From the NCBI RefSeq assembly GCF_024722015.1, contig NZ_JANQBD010000032.1, positions 38,865-102,864 of the forward strand: a stretch of DNA of 64,000 nucleotides, written 5' to 3'. The position numbers and the translations under genes are program-made. Each line of letters begins with the position of its first letter. Position 1 is the stretch's first letter. This DNA is from Paenibacillus radicis (ex Xue et al. 2023). Its GTDB lineage: Bacteria; Bacillota; Bacilli; Paenibacillales; NBRC-103111. Under the pieces are notes generated by a model. It was not told where the DNA came from, did not search any database, and saw only the letters and a program-made list of their open reading frames with translations. Of the stretch, positions 44,466-53,053 are shown one piece after another.

Positions 44466-46106
44466 ATGCGGAAAAAAGTAGTGGTTTCATTAGCGGTGGC
44501 ATTGGCTTATATGGGTTCGCTAACCTCATCGGCAATGGCAGCTGATGCAGTTAAATCGGACTTAAAGGTATTGCTGAGCGGTAAGGCAGCAGAGTTCTCG
44601 GATCGCGCCTATTTGGTAGACAACAGCTTGTACGCACCCTATGAATTAATTGCTAAAGCGGTAGGAGCTGAAGCTAAATGGAATGCAGCTACCAAGACAC
44701 TTGCTTTGAGTAAGGATGGTAATACCGTTCAGCTTACGGCTGATGCAGCAGCGCAGAAAGTCAATGGACTGACTGTGGCCACAGGAACACCGCTTCAGCT
44801 CATTAATGGCAGCGCTTATGTGCCAGTCCGCCTTGTCTATGAAACATTCGGAAATCAGATAAGCTATGATTCTCAAATTAGAACGGTGAGCCTGGCTACC
44901 TATACTCAGCCCGGTTTTAAAGTATTTGGCGTTGGAGAGCAGCAACATGTGACTGGAAGCGAGCTTCGAGCTTCTATTGTTACATTAAATCATAACTTGA
45001 AGGATTATACTCAAAATAAAGAATCCAAAAAAGGTGAAGGCCACCTTCTTGCAGCATTGGATGCTGATCCTCTTGCGGAATCGGCTTTGAAAATAACTAA
45101 AGGCGAGCCCATCGTATTTAAAAACCTGAAGCCAGGCGAGCACACTTTGAATGTCCAGCTGGTAGGCAATGATCAAAAGCCAATTCAGCCTGAAGTGAAG
45201 CAAGCTATCAAGTTCCGTTCGATTGGAACGTCCATTCTGACGGATCTGGATCCTGAGCAAGCGACCGGCATGCGGATCGAAGGAGTGACGGGGGACAAGC
45301 AAGGCAGATTGTACACCATTGACATGGATTCCAAACAATTATTTCGCATTGCTCCTGAGACAGGAAAAGCTGAAGTGCTGACTGTTTTACCTCGCTCAGC
45401 CACGGGTATGGTTTTCGATAGTAAAGGCAACCTCTATATGGCAAGCGGTGGCGGTCAAGGTGTAGAAGGAGTCGTTTTACGTGTGCCGGCAAAGGCTTTA
45501 GAGGGTGGAGCTTTTGATTCAAGCTTGGTGGAAACATTCGTTAGCGGCACTAACGGGGCTAATGGATTAGTATTTGACGCATCTGGAAACCTGTATGTCA
45601 GCGGCGGTGCAACCGGAAATGTGTATGTCGTGAAGCCTAATGGCGAAAGCAAGGTTTGGGCTAGCGGCATTGCGGCAGAGCGTAAGGAGCAGTTAATCAC
45701 TGTGAATGGCCTCGACTTTGGTAAAGACGGTCTTCTCTACATTGCCAATACGAGCTCAGGCGAGATTCACAGGGTTAAAGTAAATGCCGACGGTTCGTTC
45801 GGTAAGGTAGAGAGTGTTGCTAAAGATCCATTGCTATACGGTGCGGACGGCATTATGTTTGGCCCGGATGGGGATCTTTATGTATGTGCCAATGAGCGCA
45901 ACGCAATTGTTAAAGTAACCGTGAATGGCAAGGTAACTGAAGTAACGGCGAATGATAATAAAGGAATACTGGAGTTTCCGGCAAGCTTGCATTTTGTAGG
46001 AACTACCATGTACATTAGCAACTTTGATGTGCAGCGGGGCGCGAATAATCCGAACACTCCAGGAATTGGCGCTTCCATTGTCAAACTTGAATTAGGCGGC
46101 AAATAA
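44466..46106 (+). CDS. Secreted protein: copper-amine-oxidase-N-like domain plus NHL/SMP-30-type beta-propeller
   Basis: A 546-residue exported protein. Signal peptide to about residue 24 (SAMAAD), then a copper-amine-oxidase-N-like wall-associated domain at about 30-140 (VKLVDNSLYAPYELIAKA-type strand-helix pattern; NGSAYVPVRLVYETFG). A beta-rich linker domain follows, and from about 255 a propeller with repeated GLVFDASGNLYVSGG-like blades. GGGGGATG precedes the ATG. Propellers of this type may be lactonases or scaffolds; no catalytic metal cluster could be confirmed. Flanked by terminators, so transcribed alone. Confidence 0.8.
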   Translation: MRKKVVVSLAVALAYMGSLTSSAMAADAVKSDLKVLLSGKAAEFSDRAYLVDNSLYAPYELIAKAVGAEAKWNAATKTLALSKDGNTVQLTADAAAQKVNGLTVATGTPLQLINGSAYVPVRLVYETFGNQISYDSQIRTVSLATYTQPGFKVFGVGEQQHVTGSELRASIVTLNHNLKDYTQNKESKKGEGHLLAALDADPLAESALKITKGEPIVFKNLKPGEHTLNVQLVGNDQKPIQPEVKQAIKFRSIGTSILTDLDPEQATGMRIEGVTGDKQGRLYTIDMDSKQLFRIAPETGKAEVLTVLPRSATGMVFDSKGNLYMASGGGQGVEGVVLRVPAKALEGGAFDSSLVETFVSGTNGANGLVFDASGNLYVSGGATGNVYVVKPNGESKVWASGIAAERKEQLITVNGLDFGKDGLLYIANTSSGEIHRVKVNADGSFGKVESVAKDPLLYGADGIMFGPDGDLYVCANERNAIVKVTVNGKVTEVTANDNKGILEFPASLHFVGTTMYISNFDVQRGANNPNTPGIGASIVKLELGGK

Positions 46107-46127
46107 TTGAATATAAGATGAATTAAC

Positions 46128-46152
46128 GGGCATCGGCTGAAAAGCCGATGCC
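46128..46152. terminator. Terminator between convergent genes
   Basis: A perfect stem GGCATCGGCT / AGCCGATGCC with a GAAA loop, followed by TTATTT. It separates the propeller gene from the minus-strand HupE-like gene. Confidence 0.8.
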
Positions 46153-46165
46153 TTATTTCACGCTG

Positions 46166-47281
46166 TTATCCCCCTCCGGGAAGCATTCCCGTTCTTTCAA
46201 GCAGCCACCAGAAGGCGCGGATAAAGATGAGAACGGAGCCTGCGATAATAATGGTTCTTCGCCATTTTCCCCGCCTCACCCATAGCAGCAAAGGAAGCAC
46301 GGCAAATACAACTGCCAACTGACCGATCTCAACTCCAAGATTAAATATTAGCAGTGAACTGACGAAATAGGCTTTAGGAAGCCCGATTTCCTCCAACGCA
46401 CCGGCAAAACCGAGACCATGGACAAGTCCGAAAATAAAGGTCAGTACCCAACGCATAGCGTATTTGCCGGATACTATATTTTCCAAAGCCACATAACAGA
46501 TCGACAGAGCGATAGCAGCTTCAATCCAGACTGGATTCAGGCTCACATATCCCAAGGAAGCGAGCAGTAGAGTGATGCTATGCGCCACAGTAAATGCAGT
46601 GACGATTTTCACGATATCCCGATATCCTGCCGCTACCAGAATGAGTGAGAATAAAAACAATAAGTGATCAAAGCCTAGTAAAATATGCTCGATGCCGAGC
46701 AGGAAATATTTCCACAGAACAGCAGTCTGTCCGGCAGTATGCAGTGACTCGAAATGATAGGAGCGGTGCATGCTGTCAAAGATGGTTTGGTCCACATCCT
46801 TGCCGTTCATAATGAGGGCGAAATTAAGATGGTTAGGATCTTCTTGGTCGAACAGCATTGTATACTCAATGGTAAACCCGAAGATAGGTTCCCTGCTTGT
46901 ATAATTAATCAGAAAGGTTATTCCATTAATGGACTCCTTGGTGCTTTTCTCCAGGGACTCAAGACTGAAATCCATGGGTTCCAAATTTTGCAGCAAACGA
47001 ACCTTAGCTCTTAGTTCATTTTCCAGCTCTGTTTTATATAAGGTGATTTCTTCTGTGGAAAGGGAGCCGTCATGGTTTTCATCATACTTTTGCAGGCTGT
47101 ATTCAGGGATAAATAGCTCATATTTAACGCTATTTTGCATCACCGTCAGCTGTGAATAACCATTATTTAACGGATGAGCGCTAGCGGCCTGTCTATCATT
47201 GCTTACAGCTAAAAAAGATGCTAGAATTAGTAGAATTATTACCCATTTTATTTGAGAGCAGACTCTCATAGCTCTGTTCAT
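46166..47281 (-). CDS. HupE/UreJ-family membrane protein with EF-hand loop
   Basis: A 371-residue membrane protein. A signal/anchor segment (IILLILASFLAV) is followed by an extracytoplasmic region of about 150 residues, which holds a perfect EF-hand loop (DENHDGSLSTEE, encoded at 47083-47048). The C-terminal 190 residues form six helices with GIEHILLGFDHLLFL and FGLVHGLGFAG, the histidine motifs of the HupE/UreJ group linked to nickel uptake. AGAGGTGG lies just before the ATG at 47281. Calcium sensing and nickel transport are inferred from motifs only. Confidence 0.8.
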   Translation of the reverse strand: MNRAMRVCSQIKWVIILLILASFLAVSNDRQAASAHPLNNGYSQLTVMQNSVKYELFIPEYSLQKYDENHDGSLSTEEITLYKTELENELRAKVRLLQNLEPMDFSLESLEKSTKESINGITFLINYTSREPIFGFTIEYTMLFDQEDPNHLNFALIMNGKDVDQTIFDSMHRSYHFESLHTAGQTAVLWKYFLLGIEHILLGFDHLLFLFSLILVAAGYRDIVKIVTAFTVAHSITLLLASLGYVSLNPVWIEAAIALSICYVALENIVSGKYAMRWVLTFIFGLVHGLGFAGALEEIGLPKAYFVSSLLIFNLGVEIGQLAVVFAVLPLLLWVRRGKWRRTIIIAGSVLIFIRAFWWLLERTGMLPGGG

Positions 47282-47388
47282 TAGCCACCTCTGCTTGTTG
47301 TTGTTACTTATTGTCATTGCTAAGTTCATAATAATCAAATTCGGGCAGGAGTCAAACTCTGCGCGTTAGTATTGAGGAGGAATGGTAT

Positions 47389-47769
47389 ATGCTGCGTTTG
47401 GGACAAAAGGTATATATCGTAGCAGATAGCTTCGAGCAAAATTTGCCCGTCGGTGATTACGGTTATATAATCGCTTACGACCGCAATTCGGATAATGTAT
47501 TTGATTATGTTGTTAGAGTACCCAAAATAAACAAGCATTTTTTTGTGCCTACTGTGGATATTGAACTGGAGGAAGTTTTGGTTCAGCAGGAGGTAGACAG
47601 ACTGGAACGCGAGGCGTTGATAGATTTTGCGCTGGCTACTCGTAACGAGGAGTTATTCCGCCGTATCATGAATGGGGAAGAAGCGGAAGCGGAGAGTGTA
47701 GAAACCGTCAAGGAAGTACAGTCGCAGGCTGATTTTATTAAACAGGTTAATCTAAAAGCATGGATTTAA
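47389..47769 (+). CDS. Small soluble protein with IDEAL-like motif
   Basis: A 126-residue acidic protein. The first 65 residues are beta-rich and may form an SH3-like barrel (GQKVYIVADSF, GDYGYIIAYDR, FDYVVRVPK). The following helix REALIDFALATRNEELFRRIM resembles the IDEAL motif found in Bacillales regulatory proteins. GAGGAGGAATGG precedes the ATG. It is divergent from the HupE-like gene. The IDEAL assignment is tentative. Confidence 0.65.
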   Translation: MLRLGQKVYIVADSFEQNLPVGDYGYIIAYDRNSDNVFDYVVRVPKINKHFFVPTVDIELEEVLVQQEVDRLEREALIDFALATRNEELFRRIMNGEEAEAESVETVKEVQSQADFIKQVNLKAWI

Positions 47770-47901
47770 ACTAAGCAAATACTTGGGCAGCTTTAGGCGG
47801 GAAAGTACATGAACCGCAGAAATGCTGTTTTTTTGTGCCAAAAAAGCGGCTGTCAGGATGGTTTGGATTGCAATGGAGGACGGCAAGTTTTTTCTGTTCC
47901 A

Positions 47902-47917
47902 TGTGATTTTGCTCACA
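47902..47917. promoter_or_regulatory. CRP/FNR-type operator 1
   Basis: TGTGATTTTGCTCACA, identical to the TGTGA-N6-TCACA consensus of Bacillus Fnr. Its centre is 41.5 bases before 47951, the start expected from the TAAAGT -10-like element at 47939-47944. That is the class II activator position. Confidence 0.6.
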
Positions 47918-48010
47918 TCGCAATCTGTCAGTCCATGGTAAAGTAAAGGTGTGGAAGGGAAGCAACAACCATTCACAATCAAGATTTTAAAAAAGAAAGG
48001 ATCATGTGCC

Positions 48011-48085
48011 ATGGTGAAGAAAATGACCACTTGCTGCAAATCCCAATCATCGATAATCCGCCTGCATATGCACTCAATAGGATGA
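48011..48085 (+). CDS. Possible 24-residue cysteine-containing peptide
   Basis: A short frame MVKKMTTCCKSQSSIIRLHM plus four residues, with AAAGGA nine bases before the ATG. It lies just after the promoter predicted from the first FNR-type site. Nothing else supports it; it may be chance. Confidence 0.2.
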   Translation: MVKKMTTCCKSQSSIIRLHMHSIG

Positions 48086-48103
48086 AAATTTTTTCGACTG
48101 TTA

Positions 48104-48119
48104 TGTGAAAATAATCACA
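48104..48119. promoter_or_regulatory. CRP/FNR-type operator 2 (Rex-like overlap)
   Basis: TGTGAAAATAATCACA matches TGTGA-N6-TCACA and, extended to ATGTG...CACAA, also resembles the Rex consensus. Its centre lies about 42 bases before the start expected from CATATT at 48143-48148, the promoter of the DoxX gene. Confidence 0.6.
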
Positions 48120-48187
48120 ATTCTTACAGCAACTAGCTTTTTCATATTAAGGATTGTCAATTCTACTAAATAGGGAGATGGATGATC

Positions 48188-48739
48188 ATGTTAAAATGGG
48201 TTCAAGAAAATGTTTATGCTGCTTGGCTGCTGCTGATTGTCAGGTTATATGTCGGTTATGAGTGGGTTACTGGCGGGTGGCACAAGCTTACAGCCGGATT
48301 CGATGCCACTGGATTTATCAAGGGGGCCGTTACAAAGCCACTCGTTGATAAAGCTACTAATGAGCTTATCTATCCAACGTATACCGCATTTTTACAAAAC
48401 TTTGCACTGCCGAACGCTAAATTGTTTAATATAATTATACCATTCGGTGAACTGCTGGTTGGGTTGGGGCTAATCCTTGGAGCTTTGACAACAGCAGCAG
48501 CATTCTTCGGAATTCTAATGAACTTCATGTTCATGTTCGCAGGAACGGTTAGCACTAATCCTTGGATGATCCTGCTTGGAACCATCGTATTTGTGGCTGG
48601 CACGAACGCGGGAAGATGGGGCGTCGATTACTACCTGATGCCTTACATCCGCAAAGCGCTGCACAGAAGGAATAAAGGTGATAAGCCAAAGGCTGTAGGC
48701 GGGGGCACTCATACTCCCAATACTGCAGCTCATGCCTAA
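48188..48739 (+). CDS. DoxX-family membrane protein
   Basis: A 183-residue protein with four predicted membrane helices. LLIVRLYVGYEWVTGGWHKL at the N-terminus, the FNIIIPFGELLVGLGLILGA helix and the C-terminal NAGRWGVDYYLMP pattern fit the DoxX/DoxD group, linked to redox and thiol chemistry at the membrane. Start is ATG 48188 (ten bases after GGGAG) or ATG 48182. It is preceded by FNR/Rex-like operators and followed by a terminator, so it is a single-gene unit probably induced at low oxygen. Confidence 0.85.
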   Translation: MLKWVQENVYAAWLLLIVRLYVGYEWVTGGWHKLTAGFDATGFIKGAVTKPLVDKATNELIYPTYTAFLQNFALPNAKLFNIIIPFGELLVGLGLILGALTTAAAFFGILMNFMFMFAGTVSTNPWMILLGTIVFVAGTNAGRWGVDYYLMPYIRKALHRRNKGDKPKAVGGGTHTPNTAAHA

Positions 48740-48781
48740 AAGAGTCTAGCCAAAGCAGGCTGGCATAAAGCAAGTCTTGAT

Positions 48782-48812
48782 GACCGTGGAGCTTCCAAGC
48801 CACGGTCTTTTT
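48782..48812 (+). terminator. Terminator after the DoxX gene
   Basis: A perfect GACCGTGG / CCACGGTC stem, ten-base loop and five T residues. Confidence 0.9.
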
Positions 48813-48814
48813 AT

Positions 48815-48861
48815 AATATCAGACTTTATAGTTTCCAGCGGAGCTGAAGAAGTCTGATATT
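48815..48861. repeat. 12-base inverted repeat
   Basis: AATATCAGACTT at 48815-48826 and its exact complement AAGTCTGATATT at 48850-48861, 23 bases apart. There is no T run, so it is not a terminator. It lies between the DoxX terminator and the gat promoter. Confidence 0.7.
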
Positions 48862-49014
48862 GCAAGAAAAGCTACAACTAATACACGAATGTGTCTTCCT
48901 GGAAAGGGCTTCGATCAGAAGCTTTTCTTATGGGCAGAATTTATATGTTTTGGAGTGAGCGAAGCTTATCCCTTATTTCAATTTTTGTTATCGCAGCACT
49001 AACCAATTCTATAA

Positions 49015-49043
49015 TTGAGTTCAAATTCTATCTAGTCTATAAT
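49015..49043 (+). promoter_or_regulatory. Sigma-A promoter of gatCAB
   Basis: TTGAGT, 17-base spacer, TATAAT, about 70 bases before the gatC start. Confidence 0.75.
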
Positions 49044-49112
49044 AAGAAGATGAATTTTCGGCTATGATGTCGAAGTATGCAAAGGAAAGTTATGAAAGGC
49101 GGGGGGCATTCG

Positions 49113-49400
49113 ATGAGTATTACAATTAAAGATGTAGAGCATGTAGCTAATTTGGCCAGACTTGAACTGAGTGAGCAGGAGAAGCATAAGTTCACCCAAC
49201 AGATGAATGCTATTTTAAAATATGCGGAAAAGCTGAATGAGCTTGATACAGACCATGTAGAGCCGACTAGTCATCCGGTGCCGCTTGTCAACGTAATGCG
49301 CGAGGATGTAACCAAACCATCGTTGTCAATTGAACAAGTAATGCTGAATGCTCCGGACGAAGAGGATGGACAAATCAAAGTGCCGGCTGTTCTGGAATAA
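49113..49400 (+). CDS. gatC: Aspartyl/glutamyl-tRNA amidotransferase subunit C
   Basis: The 95-residue small subunit of GatCAB, which converts Glu-tRNA(Gln) and Asp-tRNA(Asn) to the amidated forms. The pattern VANLARLELSEQEK at the N-terminus and LREDVTKPSLS-like segment (MREDVTKPSL) near residue 65 are typical. The ATG at 49113 follows GGCGGGGGG. It belt-wraps the interface of GatA and GatB. First gene of gatCAB. Confidence 0.95.
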   Translation: MSITIKDVEHVANLARLELSEQEKHKFTQQMNAILKYAEKLNELDTDHVEPTSHPVPLVNVMREDVTKPSLSIEQVMLNAPDEEDGQIKVPAVLE

Positions 49401-49454
49401 TGCCTGAACTGCATTAGCACGGAAATGTACGATATTTGAAGGGAGGATGCTGTT

Positions 49455-50915
49455 TTGTCTTTATTTGATCTTAAATTACAAGAAATACATAATCGGCTGA
49501 AAGCCAAAGAAATAACGGTTTCCGACTTGGTGAATGAATCCTATGGACGGATCGGACAGGTGGACGGCAAAGTTAAAGCGTTCCTGACGCTCGATGAAGA
49601 AAATGCCCGCTCGGCAGCGAAAGCATTGGACGAGCAGCTTGGGTCCAGTGATTCGAGAGGATTGCTATTCGGCTTGCCTATCGGTATCAAGGACAACATT
49701 GTGACCGAAGGTGTTACTACTACATGTGCGAGTCAATTCCTGCGTAATTTTAACCCGGTCTATGATGCTACGGTCGTCACCAAATTGAAGGAAGCACAAG
49801 CCGTTTCCATTGGTAAATTGAATATGGACGAGTTCGCCATGGGAGGCTCCAACGAGAATTCCAGCTTCCATACTACCTACAATCCGTGGAATTTGGAGCA
49901 TGTTCCCGGCGGTTCAAGCGGCGGCTCGGCTGCGGCGGTTGCTGCGGGAGAGGTTTACTTCTCACTTGGCTCTGACACTGGCGGCTCCATCCGTCAACCG
50001 GCGGCGTACTGCGGTATCGTTGGCTTAAAGCCTACATATGGCCTTGTATCGCGCTTTGGATTGGTTGCCTTTGCGTCCTCTTTGGACCAGATCGGTCCTT
50101 TGACCAAAAACGTTGAGGACAGCGCTTATTTGCTGCAAGCAATTGCAGGCTATGATCCTAAGGATTCCACTTCCGCTAAAGTGGACATTCCAGACTACCT
50201 GAGCGCATTAAGCGGTGATGTTAAAGGCTTGCGGATTGCTTTGCCTAAAGAATACATGGGCGAAGGAATCGATCCTAAAGTCCGTGAGGCTGTACAATCT
50301 GCGCTCAAAGTTTTGGAAGGCTTGGGAGCTGTGGTTGAAGAGGTTTCCTTACCGCATTCCGAATATGCCGTTGCCACCTATTATTTGCTTGCGTCCTCAG
50401 AGGCTTCCTCCAACCTGGCTCGTTTTGACGGCGTCCGTTACGGTGTCCGTGCAGAGAATCCGAGAAACCTTTTGGAGTTGTATCACAGGTCGCGCAGCGA
50501 AGGCTTCGGGCCGGAAGTGAAGCGTCGTATTATGCTTGGAACTTATGCGTTAAGCTCGGGCTATTATGATGCGTATTACCTGAAAGCGCAAAAGGTGCGC
50601 ACCTTGATCAAGCAGGATTTTGACAACGTATTTGAAAAGTATGATGTCATCATCGGACCAACGGCACCAACTACTGCTTTCAAAGTAGGCTCTCAGGTGG
50701 ATAACCCATTAACGATGTATTTAAACGATATTATGACAATTCCTGTGAACCTCGCAGGTGTTCCGGCAATCAGTATTCCATGTGGTTTTGCAGAAGGCTT
50801 GCCGGTTGGTTTACAGATCATTGGCAAGGCTCTTGATGAATCAACTATTTTACGTGTAGCTCATGCTTTCGAGCAGAACACGGATTTCCATAAGCAGCGC
50901 CCTGCATTAGACTAG
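49455..50915 (+). CDS. gatA: Aspartyl/glutamyl-tRNA amidotransferase subunit A
   Basis: A 486-residue amidase-signature enzyme, the glutaminase subunit that frees ammonia for the tRNA amidation. The Lys of GLPIGIKDN and the Ser pair in PGGSSGGSAAAVAAG form the Ser-cisSer-Lys triad. A TTG start lies eight bases after GGGAGG. It is in operon with gatC (55 bases upstream) and gatB (27 bases downstream). Confidence 0.97.
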   Translation: MSLFDLKLQEIHNRLKAKEITVSDLVNESYGRIGQVDGKVKAFLTLDEENARSAAKALDEQLGSSDSRGLLFGLPIGIKDNIVTEGVTTTCASQFLRNFNPVYDATVVTKLKEAQAVSIGKLNMDEFAMGGSNENSSFHTTYNPWNLEHVPGGSSGGSAAAVAAGEVYFSLGSDTGGSIRQPAAYCGIVGLKPTYGLVSRFGLVAFASSLDQIGPLTKNVEDSAYLLQAIAGYDPKDSTSAKVDIPDYLSALSGDVKGLRIALPKEYMGEGIDPKVREAVQSALKVLEGLGAVVEEVSLPHSEYAVATYYLLASSEASSNLARFDGVRYGVRAENPRNLLELYHRSRSEGFGPEVKRRIMLGTYALSSGYYDAYYLKAQKVRTLIKQDFDNVFEKYDVIIGPTAPTTAFKVGSQVDNPLTMYLNDIMTIPVNLAGVPAISIPCGFAEGLPVGLQIIGKALDESTILRVAHAFEQNTDFHKQRPALD

Positions 50916-50941
50916 AAAAGCTGGAAAGGAGCATATCCCCT

Positions 50942-52387
50942 ATGTCGGTAACGGAAACAAAATACGAAACGGTCATTGGGCTGGAGGTTCACGTTGAACT
51001 GCACACCCAATCCAAAATTTTTTGCGGCTGCTCCACCCAGTTCGGAGCACCGCCTAATACTCATACATGTCCGGTATGTCTCGGCCACCCGGGTGTACTG
51101 CCAGTGCTGAATAAGCAGGCGGTTGAATATGCGATGAAAGCTGCAATGGCGCTTAATTGCCAGGTTGCTACAGACAGCAAGTTTGACCGAAAAAATTATT
51201 TTTATCCGGATTCACCTAAAGCCTATCAAATTTCCCAGTATGACAAGCCAATTGGTGAGCATGGCTGGATAGAGATTGAAGTGAACGGGCAGACCAAGCG
51301 TATCGGGGTTACTCGCGTGCATCTTGAGGAAGACGCAGGTAAGCTGACGCATGTTGATGGAGGCTACGCAACACTTGCCGACTATAACCGTGTTGGTACT
51401 CCTTTGATCGAAATCGTTTCGGAACCCGATTTGCGCTCTCCGGAGGAAGCTCGCGCTTACCTGGAGAAGCTAAAAGCGATCATGCAGTATTGCGATGTAT
51501 CCGATGTGAAGATGGAGGAAGGCTCGCTTCGCTGCGATGCCAACGTCAGTATCCGTCCTTACGGACAGAAGGAATTCGGAACACGAGCTGAGCTGAAAAA
51601 CATGAACTCCTTCCGCGGTGTGCAGAAGGGACTGGAGTATGAGGAATGGCGTCAAGCCGATGTATTGGACAGCGGCGGCAAGGTAGTACAGGAAACGCGT
51701 CGTTGGGATGAAGCCCAAGGCAAGACGATCATGATGCGCAGTAAGGAAGAGGCGCATGATTATCGTTATTTCCCGGATCCGGATCTGGTGCGGCTATTCA
51801 TTGATGACGAGTGGAAGGCACGTGTTAAAGCGAGCATCCCTGAGCTTCCCGATGCGCGTAAGAAACGTTATGTAGCTGAATACAATCTTCCAGGTTATGA
51901 CGCCGAAGTCATTACGTCTTCGATCAAGCTTGCGGATTTCTTCGAGGAAAGCTTGAACTACACTAAAGATGCCAAAGCTGTATCCAACTGGATTATGGGT
52001 GACTTGCTCGGCTTCCTTAATGCCAATAATCAGGAGCTGGAGCAGGTTCAGATTACAGGCAAGGGCCTTGGTGAAATGATCGGCTTGATCGAAAAAGGGA
52101 CTATTAGCAGCAAGATTGCCAAAACCGTGTTCAAAGCAATGCTTGAAACCGGTAAGGGGCCATTAACGATCGTTGAGGAACAGGGTCTTGTACAAATCAG
52201 TGATGAAGGAGCGATCAAAGCTGTGGTTGAGCAAATAGTTGCTAATAACCCACAATCTGTTGTTGACTTCAAAGCCGGTAAAGACAAAGCCGTAGGTTTC
52301 CTGGTAGGGCAAGTCATGAAAGAGACTAAAGGCAAAGCCAATCCTGGCTTGGTTAACAAGCTAATTATGGACTGTCTGAATCAATAG
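50942..52387 (+). CDS. gatB: Aspartyl/glutamyl-tRNA amidotransferase subunit B
   Basis: The 481-residue kinase/transamidase subunit that activates the tRNA-bound acid with ATP. VIGLEVHVEL, the zinc-site cysteines in FCGCSTQFGAPPNTHTCPVC, KNYFYPDSPKAYQISQYD, and a C-terminal YqeY-like tail (GQVMKETKGKANPGLVN) are all present. Length equals that of the family. GGAAAGGAG precedes the ATG. A terminator ends the operon. Confidence 0.97.
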   Translation: MSVTETKYETVIGLEVHVELHTQSKIFCGCSTQFGAPPNTHTCPVCLGHPGVLPVLNKQAVEYAMKAAMALNCQVATDSKFDRKNYFYPDSPKAYQISQYDKPIGEHGWIEIEVNGQTKRIGVTRVHLEEDAGKLTHVDGGYATLADYNRVGTPLIEIVSEPDLRSPEEARAYLEKLKAIMQYCDVSDVKMEEGSLRCDANVSIRPYGQKEFGTRAELKNMNSFRGVQKGLEYEEWRQADVLDSGGKVVQETRRWDEAQGKTIMMRSKEEAHDYRYFPDPDLVRLFIDDEWKARVKASIPELPDARKKRYVAEYNLPGYDAEVITSSIKLADFFEESLNYTKDAKAVSNWIMGDLLGFLNANNQELEQVQITGKGLGEMIGLIEKGTISSKIAKTVFKAMLETGKGPLTIVEEQGLVQISDEGAIKAVVEQIVANNPQSVVDFKAGKDKAVGFLVGQVMKETKGKANPGLVNKLIMDCLNQ

Positions 52388-52402
52388 CAGTAGAGTAATT
52401 AT

Positions 52403-52442
52403 ACAAGGAGCCTTCCGCTGAATAGCGTGAAGGCTCCTTGTT
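52403..52442 (+). terminator. Terminator after gatB
   Basis: Arms CAAGGAGCCTTC and GAAGGCTCCTTG around a loop that itself contains a CGCT/AGCG pair. The T-rich tail is short. Confidence 0.85.
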
Positions 52443-52582
52443 ATGGGTTGGCTCAAAATTAAATTAGGAACTATTATATCGGTCGTATTGGGAGAAATTT
52501 CAAATAGAGAGTGGATTGTGATAGAACGCTGTTGTATACTTTGGCTAATCAGCTTTAGTTAATGCGCATGAGGGGGACCTCT

Positions 52583-53053
52583 ATGATTCGCCAAATTGAT
52601 TTGAATGATAACTCTCAAGTGCTGGACCTGCTTATGCTGCAGCAGTTGTCCTATCGCATTGAAGCCAAGCTCATCGGCTTCAAGGAAATTCCGCCGTTAT
52701 GGGATTCGCCCAAGACACTGCGCGAATCCGGGGAATTATTTTTCGGCTATTATGAAGATAACCGGTTGGCTGGCAGCGTTTCAGTTAAGCAATCACCCAA
52801 GGAATTGACCATTTGCCGAATGATGGTCCACTCCTCGTATTTTCGCCGCGGCATCGCAAGCAGCCTGCTCGAATATGCTGAAAGTCTGGCAATTCCCGGC
52901 ATGATGATCAAAGTATCGACAGGCACGAAGAATGAACCGGCAGTTAACTTATATCGTAAGTACGGCTATGAGCCTGATCAGACTATGGACATCGCAAAGG
53001 GGGTAACGCTCACCATATTTACGAAGGTAGCTCTCCCGTTGGATAATCAGTAA
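52583..53053 (+). CDS. GNAT-family acetyltransferase
   Basis: A 156-residue N-acetyltransferase. The acetyl-CoA site appears as MMVHSSYFRRGIASSLLEYA (R-x-x-G-x-A pattern), and the later NEPAVNLYRKYGYEP is the usual C-terminal signature. GAGGGGGACC lies before the ATG at 52583. The gene end overlaps by 35 bases the end of the convergent gene on the other strand. Substrate unknown. Confidence 0.85.
   Translation: MIRQIDLNDNSQVLDLLMLQQLSYRIEAKLIGFKEIPPLWDSPKTLRESGELFFGYYEDNRLAGSVSVKQSPKELTICRMMVHSSYFRRGIASSLLEYAESLAIPGMMIKVSTGTKNEPAVNLYRKYGYEPDQTMDIAKGVTLTIFTKVALPLDNQ

Larger units (their letters stand above)
47770..48187. other. Regulatory gap before the DoxX gene
   Basis: About 415 bases. 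It holds two perfect TGTGA-N6-TCACA palindromes (47902-47917 and 48104-48119), each 41-43 bases before the start expected from a -10-like element, and a possible 24-codon frame (48011-48085). No other structure seen. Confidence 0.6.

Noticed and set aside
47815..47845. T-rich stretch after the IDEAL-like gene considered as terminator
   Set aside because: The possible stem has only three base pairs.
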